NCBI GenBank assembly: GCA_019745565.1
Contig: JAIESW010000073.1
Coordinates: 1-49,168, forward strand
Direction: 5' to 3'
Length of the DNA stretch: 49,168 bases
Origin: Burkholderiales bacterium
GTDB taxonomy: Bacteria; Pseudomonadota; Gammaproteobacteria; Burkholderiales; Ga0077523
The translations under genes and the position numbers were made by a program. This document shows, in pieces, positions 1-7,674 of the stretch. The notes under the pieces were generated by a model that was not told where the DNA came from, did not search any database, and saw only the letters and a list, made by a program, of their open reading frames with translations. Numbering within the stretch: position 1 is the stretch's first letter; each line of letters starts with the position of its first letter.

Positions 1-372
1 GTGCCCGCCGGTCTGCCCGACGTGACCGGCGATCCGATCCAGCTCCAGCAGGTTCTGCTCAACCTCGTGATCAACGCGTGCGACGCGATGAGCCGTTGCC
101 CGCCCGATCGGCGCAATCTCGCGATCGAGGCCGATGCGTGCGCCGACGGGTCCTTGCAACTCGCCGTGATCGACGAAGGCGAAGGCATTCCGGAAAACGA
201 ACTGGATCGTGTCTTCGAGGCGTTCCGGACCACCAAGACCCAGGGTCTGGGGCTGGGGCTCACGATCTGCCGGTCCATCGTCGCCGCCCACGGGGGGCGC
301 ATCTGGGCCACGCGCAACGCCGGTCCAGGCGTCACCTTCCGCGTGACCCTACCCCCGATCCGGTCGTCCTGA
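1..372 (+). CDS. Sensor histidine kinase, C-terminal ATPase domain (5' end outside window)
   Basis: This is the C-terminal 123 residues of a two-component sensor kinase. The visible part is an HATPase_c domain that binds ATP for autophosphorylation. The N box reads QQVLLNLVINACDAM, the G1 box is DEGEGIP and the G2 box is GLGLGLTI followed by CRSIVAAHGG. This spacing is typical of PAS-containing, FixL/NtrB-like kinases, although no sensor domain is visible. The gene runs in from the left edge, so its start is unknown; the GTG at position 1 need not be a start. It ends with TGA at 370-372, directly against the truncated convergent methyltransferase. The signal sensed and the partner regulator cannot be deduced. 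Confidence 0.85.
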   Translation: MPAGLPDVTGDPIQLQQVLLNLVINACDAMSRCPPDRRNLAIEADACADGSLQLAVIDEGEGIPENELDRVFEAFRTTKTQGLGLGLTICRSIVAAHGGRIWATRNAGPGVTFRVTLPPIRSS

Positions 373-389
373 GCGGGTCGAGCGGGTTG

Positions 390-1172
390 CAGGATCTTCA
401 CACAGCGCTGATCGTCCCAGTCGTGGATGATGTGCTTCATGAAGTAGGCATCCGCCCCTGGCGGCACCGCCTCGAAGAAATCGCCGGCCACGGCCTCGCA
501 GCGGTCTGCGAGGCCCCGTTGCTCGATGTACTCGCGGGCACCTCCGATCACGTGCGGCATGTCGAACAGCGTGCCGCGCAACGTCGGATTGGCTTCGAGA
601 ATGGTGCACAAGGTGCTGCCCCGCCCGCCGGCCACGTCGACGATCGTGCGGAACACGGAGAAGTCGTACGCCTGTGCGATCGCCGCGTTCACCATCGTGG
701 AGTAGCTCGTCATGGCGGCATCGAAGACCTTCGCCTCGTCGGGATGACGCGACAGGTAGTCGAAATGATGCGTGCCGTAGACGTGCTCGAAACCCGGCTC
801 GCCGGTGGTGACGCTGTGCTCCAGGGACTCCCAGGTGCGCAGCATCGTCTCCTCGCCGAGGAACAACAGCATCGCCCGCATGGAACCGGGAACGTCGGAT
901 CGCAACGGCGAAGATAGTTCGGTGTTGGCGAAGCGCCCATCGGCCTCCTCCAGGAACACCCCGAAGCTCGCGAGCGCGCGCAGCAGCTGATACAGCGTGT
1001 CCTCGTGCGTGCGCGTGAGCCTGGCCAGCTCGGCGCAACTGCACGGGCCGCTCGCAAGCAGCGTTGCGACGTCGAGGCGCGCTGCGACCTGGAGGGCGCG
1101 CGACACGAAGTAGCCGGTGGCAAGGTCGCGCAGCCGCGCGCCGGGAGGCGGAGCTTTCGGTTCGGGATTCAC
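390..1172 (-). pseudogene. O-methyltransferase (family 2 type), 3'-truncated
   Basis: Reading the minus strand from a GTG at 1172 gives a SAM-dependent O-methyltransferase of the plant-COMT/hydroxyneurosporene-methyltransferase type. The N-terminal winged-helix region contains RLRDLATGYFVSRAL. The SAM-binding region has VDVAGGRGSTLC, and the catalytic region has MKHIIHDWDD. Homology stops just after RCVKILQ, near position 390. About 80 C-terminal residues normal for the family are absent, and the frame then continues open, without a stop, through the antisense of the kinase gene to the window edge. An in-frame TGA lies upstream (about 1240), so the start is between there and 1172; the GTG lacks a clear ribosome site. 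I call it a broken gene or a rearrangement junction. The substrate is unknown. Confidence 0.7.
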
Positions 1173-1382
1173 CGTCGATGGGCGGATCCGGCTCGGCCGG
1201 CGTCGGCAACCACGATCGCGGCATGCCGCCGCGCGTGCATCCTTTCACCATAGCGCTCGAAGCGGCAGACCTCCGCGCATCCCTTCGCCGGGCTCCCGGG
1301 CGCCGCCACCGTTGCGCAGGGACAGGGCCGGTGTGAGAATCGCCCGTCCTCAGCACGCGACGTTTCGCAGCCGGGAGTTGCC

Positions 1383-2015
1383 ATGAGCCACGACGACGAT
1401 GACCACGATCACGACCATGGGTCGCACCTCACCGAAGTCCAGCTTCGCGTCCGGGCGCTCGAGACGATCCTGACGGAGAAGGGCTACGTCGATCCCGCCG
1501 TGCTCGACCAGATCGTCGAGCATTTCGAGACCAGGGTGGGGCCCCATGTGGGCGCGCGTGTCGTGGCTCGCGCCTGGGTCGATCCCGCGTTCAAGGCATC
1601 GCTGCTGGAAGACGCGACCCGCGCCATCAACGAAAGCGGTGCCTTCGAGACCATCGGCGACCACCTGATCGCGGTGGAGAACACGCCCCAGCAGCACAAC
1701 ATGGTCGTGTGCACGCTGTGTTCATGCTACCCGTGGGATGTGCTCGGCCTGCCGCCGGTCTGGTACAAGTCGGCGCCCTACCGCTCGCGTGTCGTGATGG
1801 ATCCCCGCAGCGTCCTGGCCGACTTCGGCGTGACCGTCCCGGCCGATACCCGCCTGCGTGTCTGGGATTCGACTGCCGAGACCCGGTACATGGTGCTGCC
1901 GCAACGGCCGGCCGGCACCGAAGGATGGTCGGAGGAGCAACTCGCGGAGCTCGTCACCCGCGACAGCATGATAGGTACCGGTGTGGCGGCCCAGCCAGGA
2001 GCAGCGCGGAAATGA
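1383..2015 (+). CDS. nthA: Nitrile hydratase alpha subunit, cobalt type
   Basis: The catalytic metal-binding subunit of nitrile hydratase, a cytoplasmic enzyme converting nitriles plus water to amides. The claw-setting motif C-T-L-C-S-C is at residues 110-115 (Cys110, Cys113, Ser114, Cys115), within VVCTLCSCYPW. Threonine after the first cysteine is the Co(III)-type signature, whereas Fe enzymes have serine. The two downstream cysteines are normally oxidised to sulfinate and sulfenate. The following PPVWYKS and YRSRVV are also family hallmarks. At 210 residues the length is normal. The N-terminus is unusually rich in Asp and His (DDDDHDHDHGSH). A GGGAG ribosome site precedes the ATG. The stop overlaps the beta-subunit start (ATGA). 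Confidence 0.95.
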   Translation: MSHDDDDHDHDHGSHLTEVQLRVRALETILTEKGYVDPAVLDQIVEHFETRVGPHVGARVVARAWVDPAFKASLLEDATRAINESGAFETIGDHLIAVENTPQQHNMVVCTLCSCYPWDVLGLPPVWYKSAPYRSRVVMDPRSVLADFGVTVPADTRLRVWDSTAETRYMVLPQRPAGTEGWSEEQLAELVTRDSMIGTGVAAQPGAARK

Positions 2016-2668
2016 ACGGCCTGCACGACATGGGCGGCATGCATGGCTTCGGTAAGGTCGTGCCGGAGACCGACGAGCCGGCGTTCCACGCCGACTGGGA
2101 AGGACGGGTGCTGGGACTGGTGCGCAGCCTCCTCTTCACGCGTGCATGGAACATCGACATCTTCCGTCACGACCAGGAGCGACTGCCCCCGCAGGTCTAC
2201 CTGAAGGTGTCCTACTACCATCGTTGGCTGCTGAGCATCACGCAGAGTGCACTGACGTACGGCCTGGTGGAGCGCGACGAGCTCGCAGCCGGACACGCGC
2301 TGCATCCGGCGAAGCCGGTCGAGCGCACCATGAAGCTGGCCGACGCACATGTCGCCTACATCCGTGGCCCCTTCGCTCGCACGCCGCAGCGCGAAGCGCG
2401 CTTCGAACCGGGCGACCGGGTGCGCACCCGCAACATCAACCCGGTCGGTCACACGCGCCTGCCGCGTTACGCGCGCGACAAGGAAGGCTTGGTCGAGGCA
2501 ATTCGGGGGTGTCACGTCTACCCGGATTCGAAGGCCGCAGGAAAAGGCGACGATCCGCAGTGGCTCTACACCGTCGCGTTCTCGGCACGCGAGGTCTGGG
2601 GTGAGCACGCGGACCCTACCCTCACCGTGTCGATCGATGCCTTCGAGCCCTATCTGGAGGCGGTCTGA
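2012..2668 (+). CDS. nthB: Nitrile hydratase beta subunit
   Basis: The 218-residue partner of the alpha subunit; alpha and beta form the heterodimer whose interface holds the cobalt site. The start is fixed by the family-typical N-terminus MNGLHDMGGMHGFG and by the four-base ATGA overlap with nthA. Two arginines of the beta subunit normally hydrogen-bond to the oxidised cysteines. The C-terminal SH3-like barrel is recognisable from GDRVRTRNINPVGHTRLPRY and the end of the protein (HADPTLTVSIDAFEPYLE). The accessory gene follows after one base. The alpha-beta-accessory order matches proteobacterial Co-type operons and differs from the beta-alpha order of Rhodococcus J1. Confidence 0.95.
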   Translation: MNGLHDMGGMHGFGKVVPETDEPAFHADWEGRVLGLVRSLLFTRAWNIDIFRHDQERLPPQVYLKVSYYHRWLLSITQSALTYGLVERDELAAGHALHPAKPVERTMKLADAHVAYIRGPFARTPQREARFEPGDRVRTRNINPVGHTRLPRYARDKEGLVEAIRGCHVYPDSKAAGKGDDPQWLYTVAFSAREVWGEHADPTLTVSIDAFEPYLEAV

Positions 2669-2669
2669 G

Positions 2670-3053
2670 ATGAGCGCGAATCCGCACTCGAAGCAGGATG
2701 CGCTCGGCGCATTGAACGCGATTCCCGCGGCCGAACGGGCTCCCACCTTCAACGAACCCTGGGAAGCGCAGGCCTTCGCCATCACCCTCGCACTGCATCG
2801 GCGTGGCGTCTTCACGTGGGACGAATGGGCGGCGATGCTCGGGCGGGAGATCAAGGATGCCCAGGCGCGTGGCGATCCCGACACGGGCACGACCTACTAC
2901 CATCATTGGCTCGCTGCGATCGAGCGCGTCGTGCGCGAGAAGGGCATCACGGACGAACAGACGCTGCTCCGTTACCGCGAGGCCTGGGACAAGGCGGCAG
3001 ACAGAACACCGCACGGCCAGCCGATCGAGCTCACGCCGGAGGATATGGTCTGA
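2670..3053 (+). CDS. Nitrile hydratase accessory (activator, P14K-like) protein
   Basis: A 127-residue protein starting at an ATG one base after the nthB stop. It resembles the beta-subunit N-terminal helical half: the segment FNEPWEAQAFAITLAL, then WDEWAAMLGREI, TTYYHHWLAAIERV and TLLRYREAW, is the family pattern of nitrile hydratase activators. Such proteins bind the alpha subunit and assist cobalt insertion and cysteine oxidation. No cobalt permease (NhlF type) and no amidase lie nearby, so amide hydrolysis must be encoded elsewhere if it occurs. It is the last gene of the three-gene operon; a 159-bp gap separates it from the carbonic anhydrase gene. Confidence 0.88.
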   Translation: MSANPHSKQDALGALNAIPAAERAPTFNEPWEAQAFAITLALHRRGVFTWDEWAAMLGREIKDAQARGDPDTGTTYYHHWLAAIERVVREKGITDEQTLLRYREAWDKAADRTPHGQPIELTPEDMV

Positions 3054-3212
3054 GCGCGGCGCCACCGACGTGGCGCACCTCTACGCTGCAAGGCAGTGAA
3101 TGCAGGAGCCCGCCGGCCGGGATGTACGCCTCCCTGTCGTGGGTCTCGTTGCGGTTCGCCTGAAACATCAGGCTTCTCATGCTCCAGTAACTCAAAGCAA
3201 AGGAGATACGGG

Positions 3213-3956
3213 ATGTGCGAACAAGATGAGCTTCATTGCACCGGAGACACTCGGAGTAGGCGCCGGTTTCTTCGGACAAGCGGTGCCGCCACCCTCGGAC
3301 TGGCCAGTGCTTGCCTCTTTCCCGGATTGGTCCAGGCGGACGCGTTGACGCGGGCGCAGCGCGACAAGATGACTCCCGAGCAGATCCTCGAGGTGATGAA
3401 GCAGGGCAACGAGCGCTTTCGCAGAGGCGAGCGGAAGGATCGCAACTATCTGCGCGAACAGAAAGCGAGCGCGAAAGGGCAGTATCCCGCCGCGGTACTC
3501 CTGAGCTGCATCGACTCGCGCGCACCCGCCGAGGTCATCATGGATCTGGGGATCGGCGACGTCTTCAATTGCCGGTTGGCAGGCAACGTCGAGAACGAAG
3601 ACATCCTCGGCAGCATGGAGTTCGCGTGCAAGGTGGCCGGAGCCAAGCTCGTGCTGGTCATGGGCCACACCGCGTGCGGCGCCATCAAGGGCGCCATCGA
3701 CAACGCACAACTGGGCAACCTGACCGGATTGCTCGCCAGGATAAAGCCCGCAGTGGAGGCGACGGAGTATTCGGGCAACCGTTCGGCGACGAACTACGAG
3801 TTTGTCGATGCCGTAGCCCGCAAGAACGTCGAGATGACCGTGGCCAACATCAGGCAACACAGCCCTGTGCTCGCAGAGCTGGAAGCCGCGCACGCGATCA
3901 AGATCGCCGGCGCGATGTACAACCTCGAAACGGGCGCAGTCGCGTTCGTTGAATGA
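3213..3956 (+). CDS. Beta-carbonic anhydrase with Tat signal peptide
   Basis: A 247-residue zinc enzyme interconverting CO2 and bicarbonate. Zinc ligands and the catalytic dyad are visible: Cys99-Ile-Asp101-Ser-Arg103, then His152-x-x-Cys155 in GHTACGA. The N-terminus carries a twin-arginine export signal, RSRRRFLRTSG, followed by a hydrophobic stretch (ATLGLASACLF) and a likely cleavage around VQADA, so the enzyme should act in the periplasm as a folded protein. The ATG at 3213 is chosen because AAAGGAG lies about 9 bases upstream. It may be monocistronic; no promoter hexamers are convincing. A Tat-exported beta class enzyme beside nitrile hydratase has no obvious pathway link. Confidence 0.92.
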   Translation: MCEQDELHCTGDTRSRRRFLRTSGAATLGLASACLFPGLVQADALTRAQRDKMTPEQILEVMKQGNERFRRGERKDRNYLREQKASAKGQYPAAVLLSCIDSRAPAEVIMDLGIGDVFNCRLAGNVENEDILGSMEFACKVAGAKLVLVMGHTACGAIKGAIDNAQLGNLTGLLARIKPAVEATEYSGNRSATNYEFVDAVARKNVEMTVANIRQHSPVLAELEAAHAIKIAGAMYNLETGAVAFVE

Positions 3957-4082
3957 CGGCGGCCTGCAAACGCTTGGGCTCGACCGCCAGGGTCAAGGAG
4001 ACTGCCGGAACCTGGACTTCCGGTACGACGGGACAGGCCGCCTTCGAGGCGAGCCGGTTCTGGGCAGAGCTGAACAACTGAA

Positions 4083-4153
4083 AGGCGGGGGTCGGAATCG
4101 AACCGGCGTGGACGGCTTTGCAGGCCGCTGCATGACCACTCTGCCACCCCGCC
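4083..4153 (-). tRNA. tRNA-Cys (GCA)
   Basis: The minus strand folds as a complete tRNA. The acceptor GGCGGGG (4147-4153) pairs with CCCCGCC (4084-4090), and the T arm contains GGTTCGATTCC. The anticodon GCA is read from 4119-4121. CCA is not encoded. It lies 91 bases after tRNA-Gly in the same direction, the order found downstream of pgsA in many proteobacteria (glyW-cysT in E. coli). A leucine tRNA that often follows is not present here. Confidence 0.95.
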
Positions 4154-4244
4154 GTCGCGTCGCTGCAATCGGGGACCAACGAAAAAGGGAAAACGTCGCG
4201 TGCAACAGACTACGACTGTTTTCCCTTGCGGTCCCGGAATCGGG

Positions 4245-4320
4245 TGGAGCGGGAAACGAGTCTCGAACTCGCGACCTCAACCTTGGCAAGGTTGCGCTCT
4301 ACCAACTGAGCTATTCCCGC
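4245..4320 (-). tRNA. tRNA-Gly (GCC)
   Basis: A 76-base cloverleaf on the minus strand. The acceptor GCGGGAA (4314-4320) pairs with TTCCCGC, the D arm has AGCTCAGTTGGTAGAGC, the anticodon GCC is at 4285-4287, and the T arm has GAGTTCGAGACTC. The terminal CCA is encoded at 4245-4247. It is the first gene of the tRNA-Gly/tRNA-Cys unit and has its own consensus promoter just upstream. Confidence 0.97.
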
Positions 4321-4336
4321 ATCGAACAGACCCGGC

Positions 4337-4364
4337 ATTATAGAAATCAGAGGCGTCCTGTCAA
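4337..4364 (-). promoter_or_regulatory. Consensus sigma-70 promoter for the tRNA-Gly/tRNA-Cys unit
   Basis: On the minus strand a perfect -35 TTGACA (4359-4364) and a perfect -10 TATAAT (4337-4342) are separated by 16 bases. The -10 ends 16 bases before the mature tRNA-Gly 5' end, which fits initiation very close to the tRNA. It lies in the 64-bp gap after pgsA, so the tRNAs need not depend on readthrough. Confidence 0.85.
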
Positions 4365-4384
4365 GGACGGGCACCCCACCACCC

Positions 4385-4960
4385 CTAGCGGGAACGCTCC
4401 CGGATGCTGCCCGCAGCCATCTTGAGGTAGTAGGCCATGGACCACAGCGTCAGCACCGCGGCGATATAGATGAGGATCGTGCCGGGAAAGCGCACGTCGA
4501 TCACGCCGAACAGCGGGTCGTGATGCAGCAGCATCAGGATCGCGACCATCTGGCAGATGGTCTTCACCTTGCCGAGAAACGATACGGCCACCGAGCGGCT
4601 CTCGCCGATGCGCGCCATCCATTCCCGCAGCGCCGAGATCGCGATCTCGCGCCCGATGATGATCACCGCCACCACTTCGTCGGCGCGACCGAGCTTCACC
4701 AGCACGATCAGCGCTGCCGCCACCATCAGCTTGTCCGCGACCGGATCGAGAAACGCGCCGAACGCCGAGGTCTGGTTGAGGCTGCGAGCGAGCAAGCCGT
4801 CGAGCCAGTCGGTCAGCGCACCGAGCAGGAACACCGCGGCCGCCGCGAGGTTCTTGTTGTGCATGCTGAGCACGCTGTCGGGCAGATAGAACAGCCCGAC
4901 GAACACCGGGATCATCAGTATGCGCGCCCAGGTCAGCAGGATCGGCAGATTCATCGGCAT
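4385..4960 (-). CDS. pgsA: CDP-diacylglycerol-glycerol-3-phosphate 3-phosphatidyltransferase
   Basis: Makes phosphatidylglycerol phosphate from CDP-diacylglycerol and glycerol 3-phosphate, the committed step to phosphatidylglycerol and cardiolipin in the inner membrane. The CDP-alcohol phosphotransferase signature is complete: Asp51, Asp54, Gly55, Ala58, Arg59, Gly68, Asp72 and Asp76 (TDWLDGLLAR then FGAFLDPVADK). Hydrophobic segments span roughly residues 5-25, 38-50, 78-100 and 145-180. The 191-residue length is normal. It starts 10 bases after uvrC ends, so the two are probably cotranscribed; an alternative ATG lies two codons in (MNLPIL). The uvrC-pgsA-tRNA order is conserved. Confidence 0.95.
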   Translation of the reverse strand: MPMNLPILLTWARILMIPVFVGLFYLPDSVLSMHNKNLAAAAVFLLGALTDWLDGLLARSLNQTSAFGAFLDPVADKLMVAAALIVLVKLGRADEVVAVIIIGREIAISALREWMARIGESRSVAVSFLGKVKTICQMVAILMLLHHDPLFGVIDVRFPGTILIYIAAVLTLWSMAYYLKMAAGSIRERSR

Positions 4961-4970
4961 GTCGGGGACC

Positions 4971-6815
4971 CTAGTGCAGTTGCCGATAGATGCGCTCGGC
5001 GAGCGGTCGGCTGATGCCGTCCACCGTGGCGAGTTCGTCGATGCTCGCCGCCACGACGCCCTTCAGTCCGCCGAAGCGCGCGAGCAACCGTTGCCGCCGC
5101 TTCGAACCGATGCCGTCGATGCCTTCGAGGCTCGACGTGGTGCGCGCTCGGGCGCGACGATTGCGATGGCCCGTGATGGCGAAGCGATGCGCCTCGTCGC
5201 GGATCTGCTGGATGAGATGCAGCGCCGGATCGTCCGGCGCGAGTCGCACGATCTCGCCGGTTTCCGCGACGATCAGCTGCTCGAGACCCGCCTTGCGTTC
5301 CTCGCCCTTAGCGACACCCACCAGCGGAATCTCCGGCAGCCCCACGTCCTGCATCACCGGAATCACTCCGGAGATCTGTCCCTTGCCGCCGTCGATCAGG
5401 ATGAGATCCGGGGTCACGCCGTCGGTCTCGGCGATCTTGCGATAGCGGCGCTCGAGCGCCTGCCGCAATGCCGCGTAGTCGTCGCCGGGTGTTATGCCTT
5501 CGATGTTGTAGCGGCGGTACTCGGAGTTCTGCAGGGCTCCGTGGTCGTACACCACGCATGAAGCGACGGTGGCCTCGCCCATGGTGTGGCTGATGTCGAA
5601 GCATTCGATGCGCTGCGTAGTCTCGGGCAGGCTCAGCGCTCGCTGCAGCGCGGTGAGTCGCGCCTCCTGCGTGGCCTGCGTCGCGACGCGCTGGCCGATC
5701 GCGAGGCGTGCGTTCTGCTCGGCCATGGTGAGCCACACGCGGCGCTCGCCGGTCGGGTTGGCGGAGATCTGGATCTTCGTCCCGGACTGCTCGGTCAACA
5801 GCGCGGCCAGGCTGTCGGCCTCGACCCCGCGATTGACGACGATGAGGGACGGCGCGGGCTTCTCGAGGTAGTGCTGCACCAGGAACGCCTCCACCGCGTC
5901 GCTCTCGTCGTGTTCGCGCGCGTTCTGCGGAAAGAACGTTCGGTCGCCGCGATGCATGCCGCCCCGGATCATGACGAGGTTAACGGCCGTCATGCCCGAT
6001 TCGTTCACCGCCGCGATCACGTCCGCGTCCTGGGCCTTGGCGCTGGAGACGAACTGGCGCTCACGGATGGCCTTGAGGCTGCGTACCTGGTCGCGATAGA
6101 CGGCGGCCTGCTCGTACGCCTGTTCCGCGGCCGCCGCCTCCATCCGCTGTCCCAGGTCCGCGAGCACCTCGTCCTGCTGACCGTTCAGGAACATCTCGGC
6201 ATGGGCCACATCCCCGGCATAGGTCTTTTCATCCACCAGCCCGACGCAGGGCGCCGTGCAGCGCCGGATCTGATGCAGCAGGCAGGGCCGGGACCTGTGG
6301 GCAAAGACGGTGTCCTCGCAGGTCCGCACCCGGAAGACCTTCTGCAGCAGCTGGATGCTCTCGCGCACCGCGCTCGCGTGGGGAAACGGCCCGAAGTACC
6401 GGTTCTGCTTGTCGAGCGCCCCCCGGTGGAAGCCCAGGCGCGGAAAAACATGCCCGGTAAGCACCAGATACGGATAGGATTTATCGTCCCGATACAGTAT
6501 GTTATATCGAGGAGTTAAACTTTTTATGAGGTTGTTTTCGAGGAGCAGCGCCTCGCTTTCGGACCGGGTGACGGTGGTCTCGATGGTCACCACCTGCCCC
6601 ACCATCAATTGGATGCGGGGTGCCAGGGCCGCTGTCTTCTGGAAGTACGAGGTCACGCGCTTGCGCAGGTCGAGCGCCTTGCCGACGTACAGCACGTCAC
6701 CCGTGGCCCCGATCATCCGGTAGACCCCTGGGCGATGCGGCAGCGTGGCGAGTATCTCCTCGATCGACGGCCGATCCGTCGTGGACCCGTCGGCGTGCGC
6801 GTCAGCCATCCTCAT
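4971..6815 (-). CDS. uvrC: UvrABC system protein C (excinuclease subunit)
   Basis: Makes the dual incisions flanking a DNA lesion in nucleotide excision repair after UvrA/UvrB loading. At 614 residues the domains are in order. A GIY-YIG nuclease for 3' incision lies at about 25-105 (PGVYRMIG...VLYVGKA). A UVR motif that binds UvrB lies at about 205-240. An RNase H-like nuclease for 5' incision follows (IECFDISHTMGEA and LILIDGGKGQ). Tandem helix-hairpin-helix motifs lie at the C-terminus (LEGIDGIGSKRRQRLLARFG and ATVDGISRPLAERIY). The first ATG is at 6815; a second, two codons later (MADAHADG), is equally possible. It overlaps the tautomerase gene by 14 bases. Confidence 0.97.
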   Translation of the reverse strand: MRMADAHADGSTTDRPSIEEILATLPHRPGVYRMIGATGDVLYVGKALDLRKRVTSYFQKTAALAPRIQLMVGQVVTIETTVTRSESEALLLENNLIKSLTPRYNILYRDDKSYPYLVLTGHVFPRLGFHRGALDKQNRYFGPFPHASAVRESIQLLQKVFRVRTCEDTVFAHRSRPCLLHQIRRCTAPCVGLVDEKTYAGDVAHAEMFLNGQQDEVLADLGQRMEAAAAEQAYEQAAVYRDQVRSLKAIRERQFVSSAKAQDADVIAAVNESGMTAVNLVMIRGGMHRGDRTFFPQNAREHDESDAVEAFLVQHYLEKPAPSLIVVNRGVEADSLAALLTEQSGTKIQISANPTGERRVWLTMAEQNARLAIGQRVATQATQEARLTALQRALSLPETTQRIECFDISHTMGEATVASCVVYDHGALQNSEYRRYNIEGITPGDDYAALRQALERRYRKIAETDGVTPDLILIDGGKGQISGVIPVMQDVGLPEIPLVGVAKGEERKAGLEQLIVAETGEIVRLAPDDPALHLIQQIRDEAHRFAITGHRNRRARARTTSSLEGIDGIGSKRRQRLLARFGGLKGVVAASIDELATVDGISRPLAERIYRQLH

Positions 6816-6990
6816 CCAGCAGGCGTCCTGCGACCGCCCAGTTCTCCTCGGCCACCTCGTCGATCGTGACGTAGGTGACCTCCGGCGGCTTGCCGGCGAC
6901 GCGTCTTAACGTATCGGTGATCTCCGCCGCGATCTTCTGCTTCTGATCGCGTGTAAGCGGACCGGCGACGCGTACATTGACGTAGGGCAT
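6802..6990 (-). CDS. 4-oxalocrotonate tautomerase family protein
   Basis: A 62-residue member of the tautomerase superfamily. After Met removal it begins with the catalytic N-terminal proline (MPYVNVRVAG). LTRDQKQKIAAEITDTL and VTYVTIDEV give the beta-alpha-beta fold of a single 4-OT subunit, usually a hexamer. Arg-rich positions of the true 4-oxalocrotonate enzyme are only partly kept, and no catechol meta-cleavage genes are nearby, so the substrate is unknown. It is placed between the uracil-DNA glycosylase gene (9 bases away) and uvrC (14-base overlap), so it is probably cotranscribed with repair genes. Confidence 0.85.
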   Translation of the reverse strand: MPYVNVRVAGPLTRDQKQKIAAEITDTLRRVAGKPPEVTYVTIDEVAEENWAVAGRLLDEDG

Positions 6991-6999
6991 GGGCGGATG

Positions 7000-7674
7000 T
7001 CAGGCGGATTCGAGATGCGCGGCGATGCGGGCGAATACGGCTTCGAACATGGCCGCGGTGAGGCGTTTCGTCTGGGTATTGTATCGGCTGCAATGGTAGC
7101 TATCGAACAGGCGCTGTCCATGCGGCAACGCATGTTCGGCGCCATGCCCGAACGTGAACTCGGCCTTGCGCAACGCGAACGCGCTCAGCACTGCGGCGTG
7201 GGCCACCTGCCCCAGGGCGAGGATGGCTGCACGCTCGTCGAGCGCGTTCAGTTCCTCCTGCAGGTAGCCGTTGCACGTCTTCACCTCGACCGGCTCGGGT
7301 TTGTTCTCGGGCGGCAGGCATTTCACCGCGTTGGTGATGCGACAGCCGCGCAGTTCCAGCGGATCGTCCGCCGCCACCGATTCCGGCCGCGAGGACCAGC
7401 CGAACCGATGCAGCGTCTCGTACAGGAGGATGCCGGCATAGTCGCCGGTGAACGGCCGCCCGGTGCGATTCGCGCCGTGCATGCCCGGTGCGAGGCCGAC
7501 GATCAACAGTCGCGGGCGCCCATCACCGAAGGCCGGCACCGGCCGCGCGTGATAGGACGGGTGCCGCTCGCGCACCTCGTCCAGGAAGCCCGCCAGGCGT
7601 GGGCAGCGGCGACACTCCGTGAGTCCGGGAAACCGCGGCTGGGCCTCGCCCCGACCCGCGCCGCGAGCATTCAT
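7000..7674 (-). CDS. Uracil-DNA glycosylase, family 5 (UdgB-like)
   Basis: A 224-residue iron-sulfur glycosylase that removes uracil and other deaminated bases from DNA. Motif A reads GLAPGMHGANRTGRPFTGD, the family-5 pattern (no Glu or Asp nucleophile activator as in families 1 and 4). Motif B is HCSRYNTQTKRLT. Candidate [4Fe-4S] ligands are Cys21 and Cys24 (CRRC) plus the later cysteines in NAVKCLPPE and KTCNGYL. A longer frame exists upstream, but the ATG at 7674 overlaps the preceding gene's TGA (ATGA) and begins just before the Cys motif. It is probably in one operon with the upstream DUF3135 gene. Confidence 0.88.
   Translation of the reverse strand: MNARGAGRGEAQPRFPGLTECRRCPRLAGFLDEVRERHPSYHARPVPAFGDGRPRLLIVGLAPGMHGANRTGRPFTGDYAGILLYETLHRFGWSSRPESVAADDPLELRGCRITNAVKCLPPENKPEPVEVKTCNGYLQEELNALDERAAILALGQVAHAAVLSAFALRKAEFTFGHGAEHALPHGQRLFDSYHCSRYNTQTKRLTAAMFEAVFARIAAHLESA

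Noticed and set aside
349..1356. 335-codon minus-strand frame in the methyltransferase region
   Set aside because: A different frame on the same strand carries the SAM-binding and HDWDD motifs; this one is Arg/Ala-rich with no motif.
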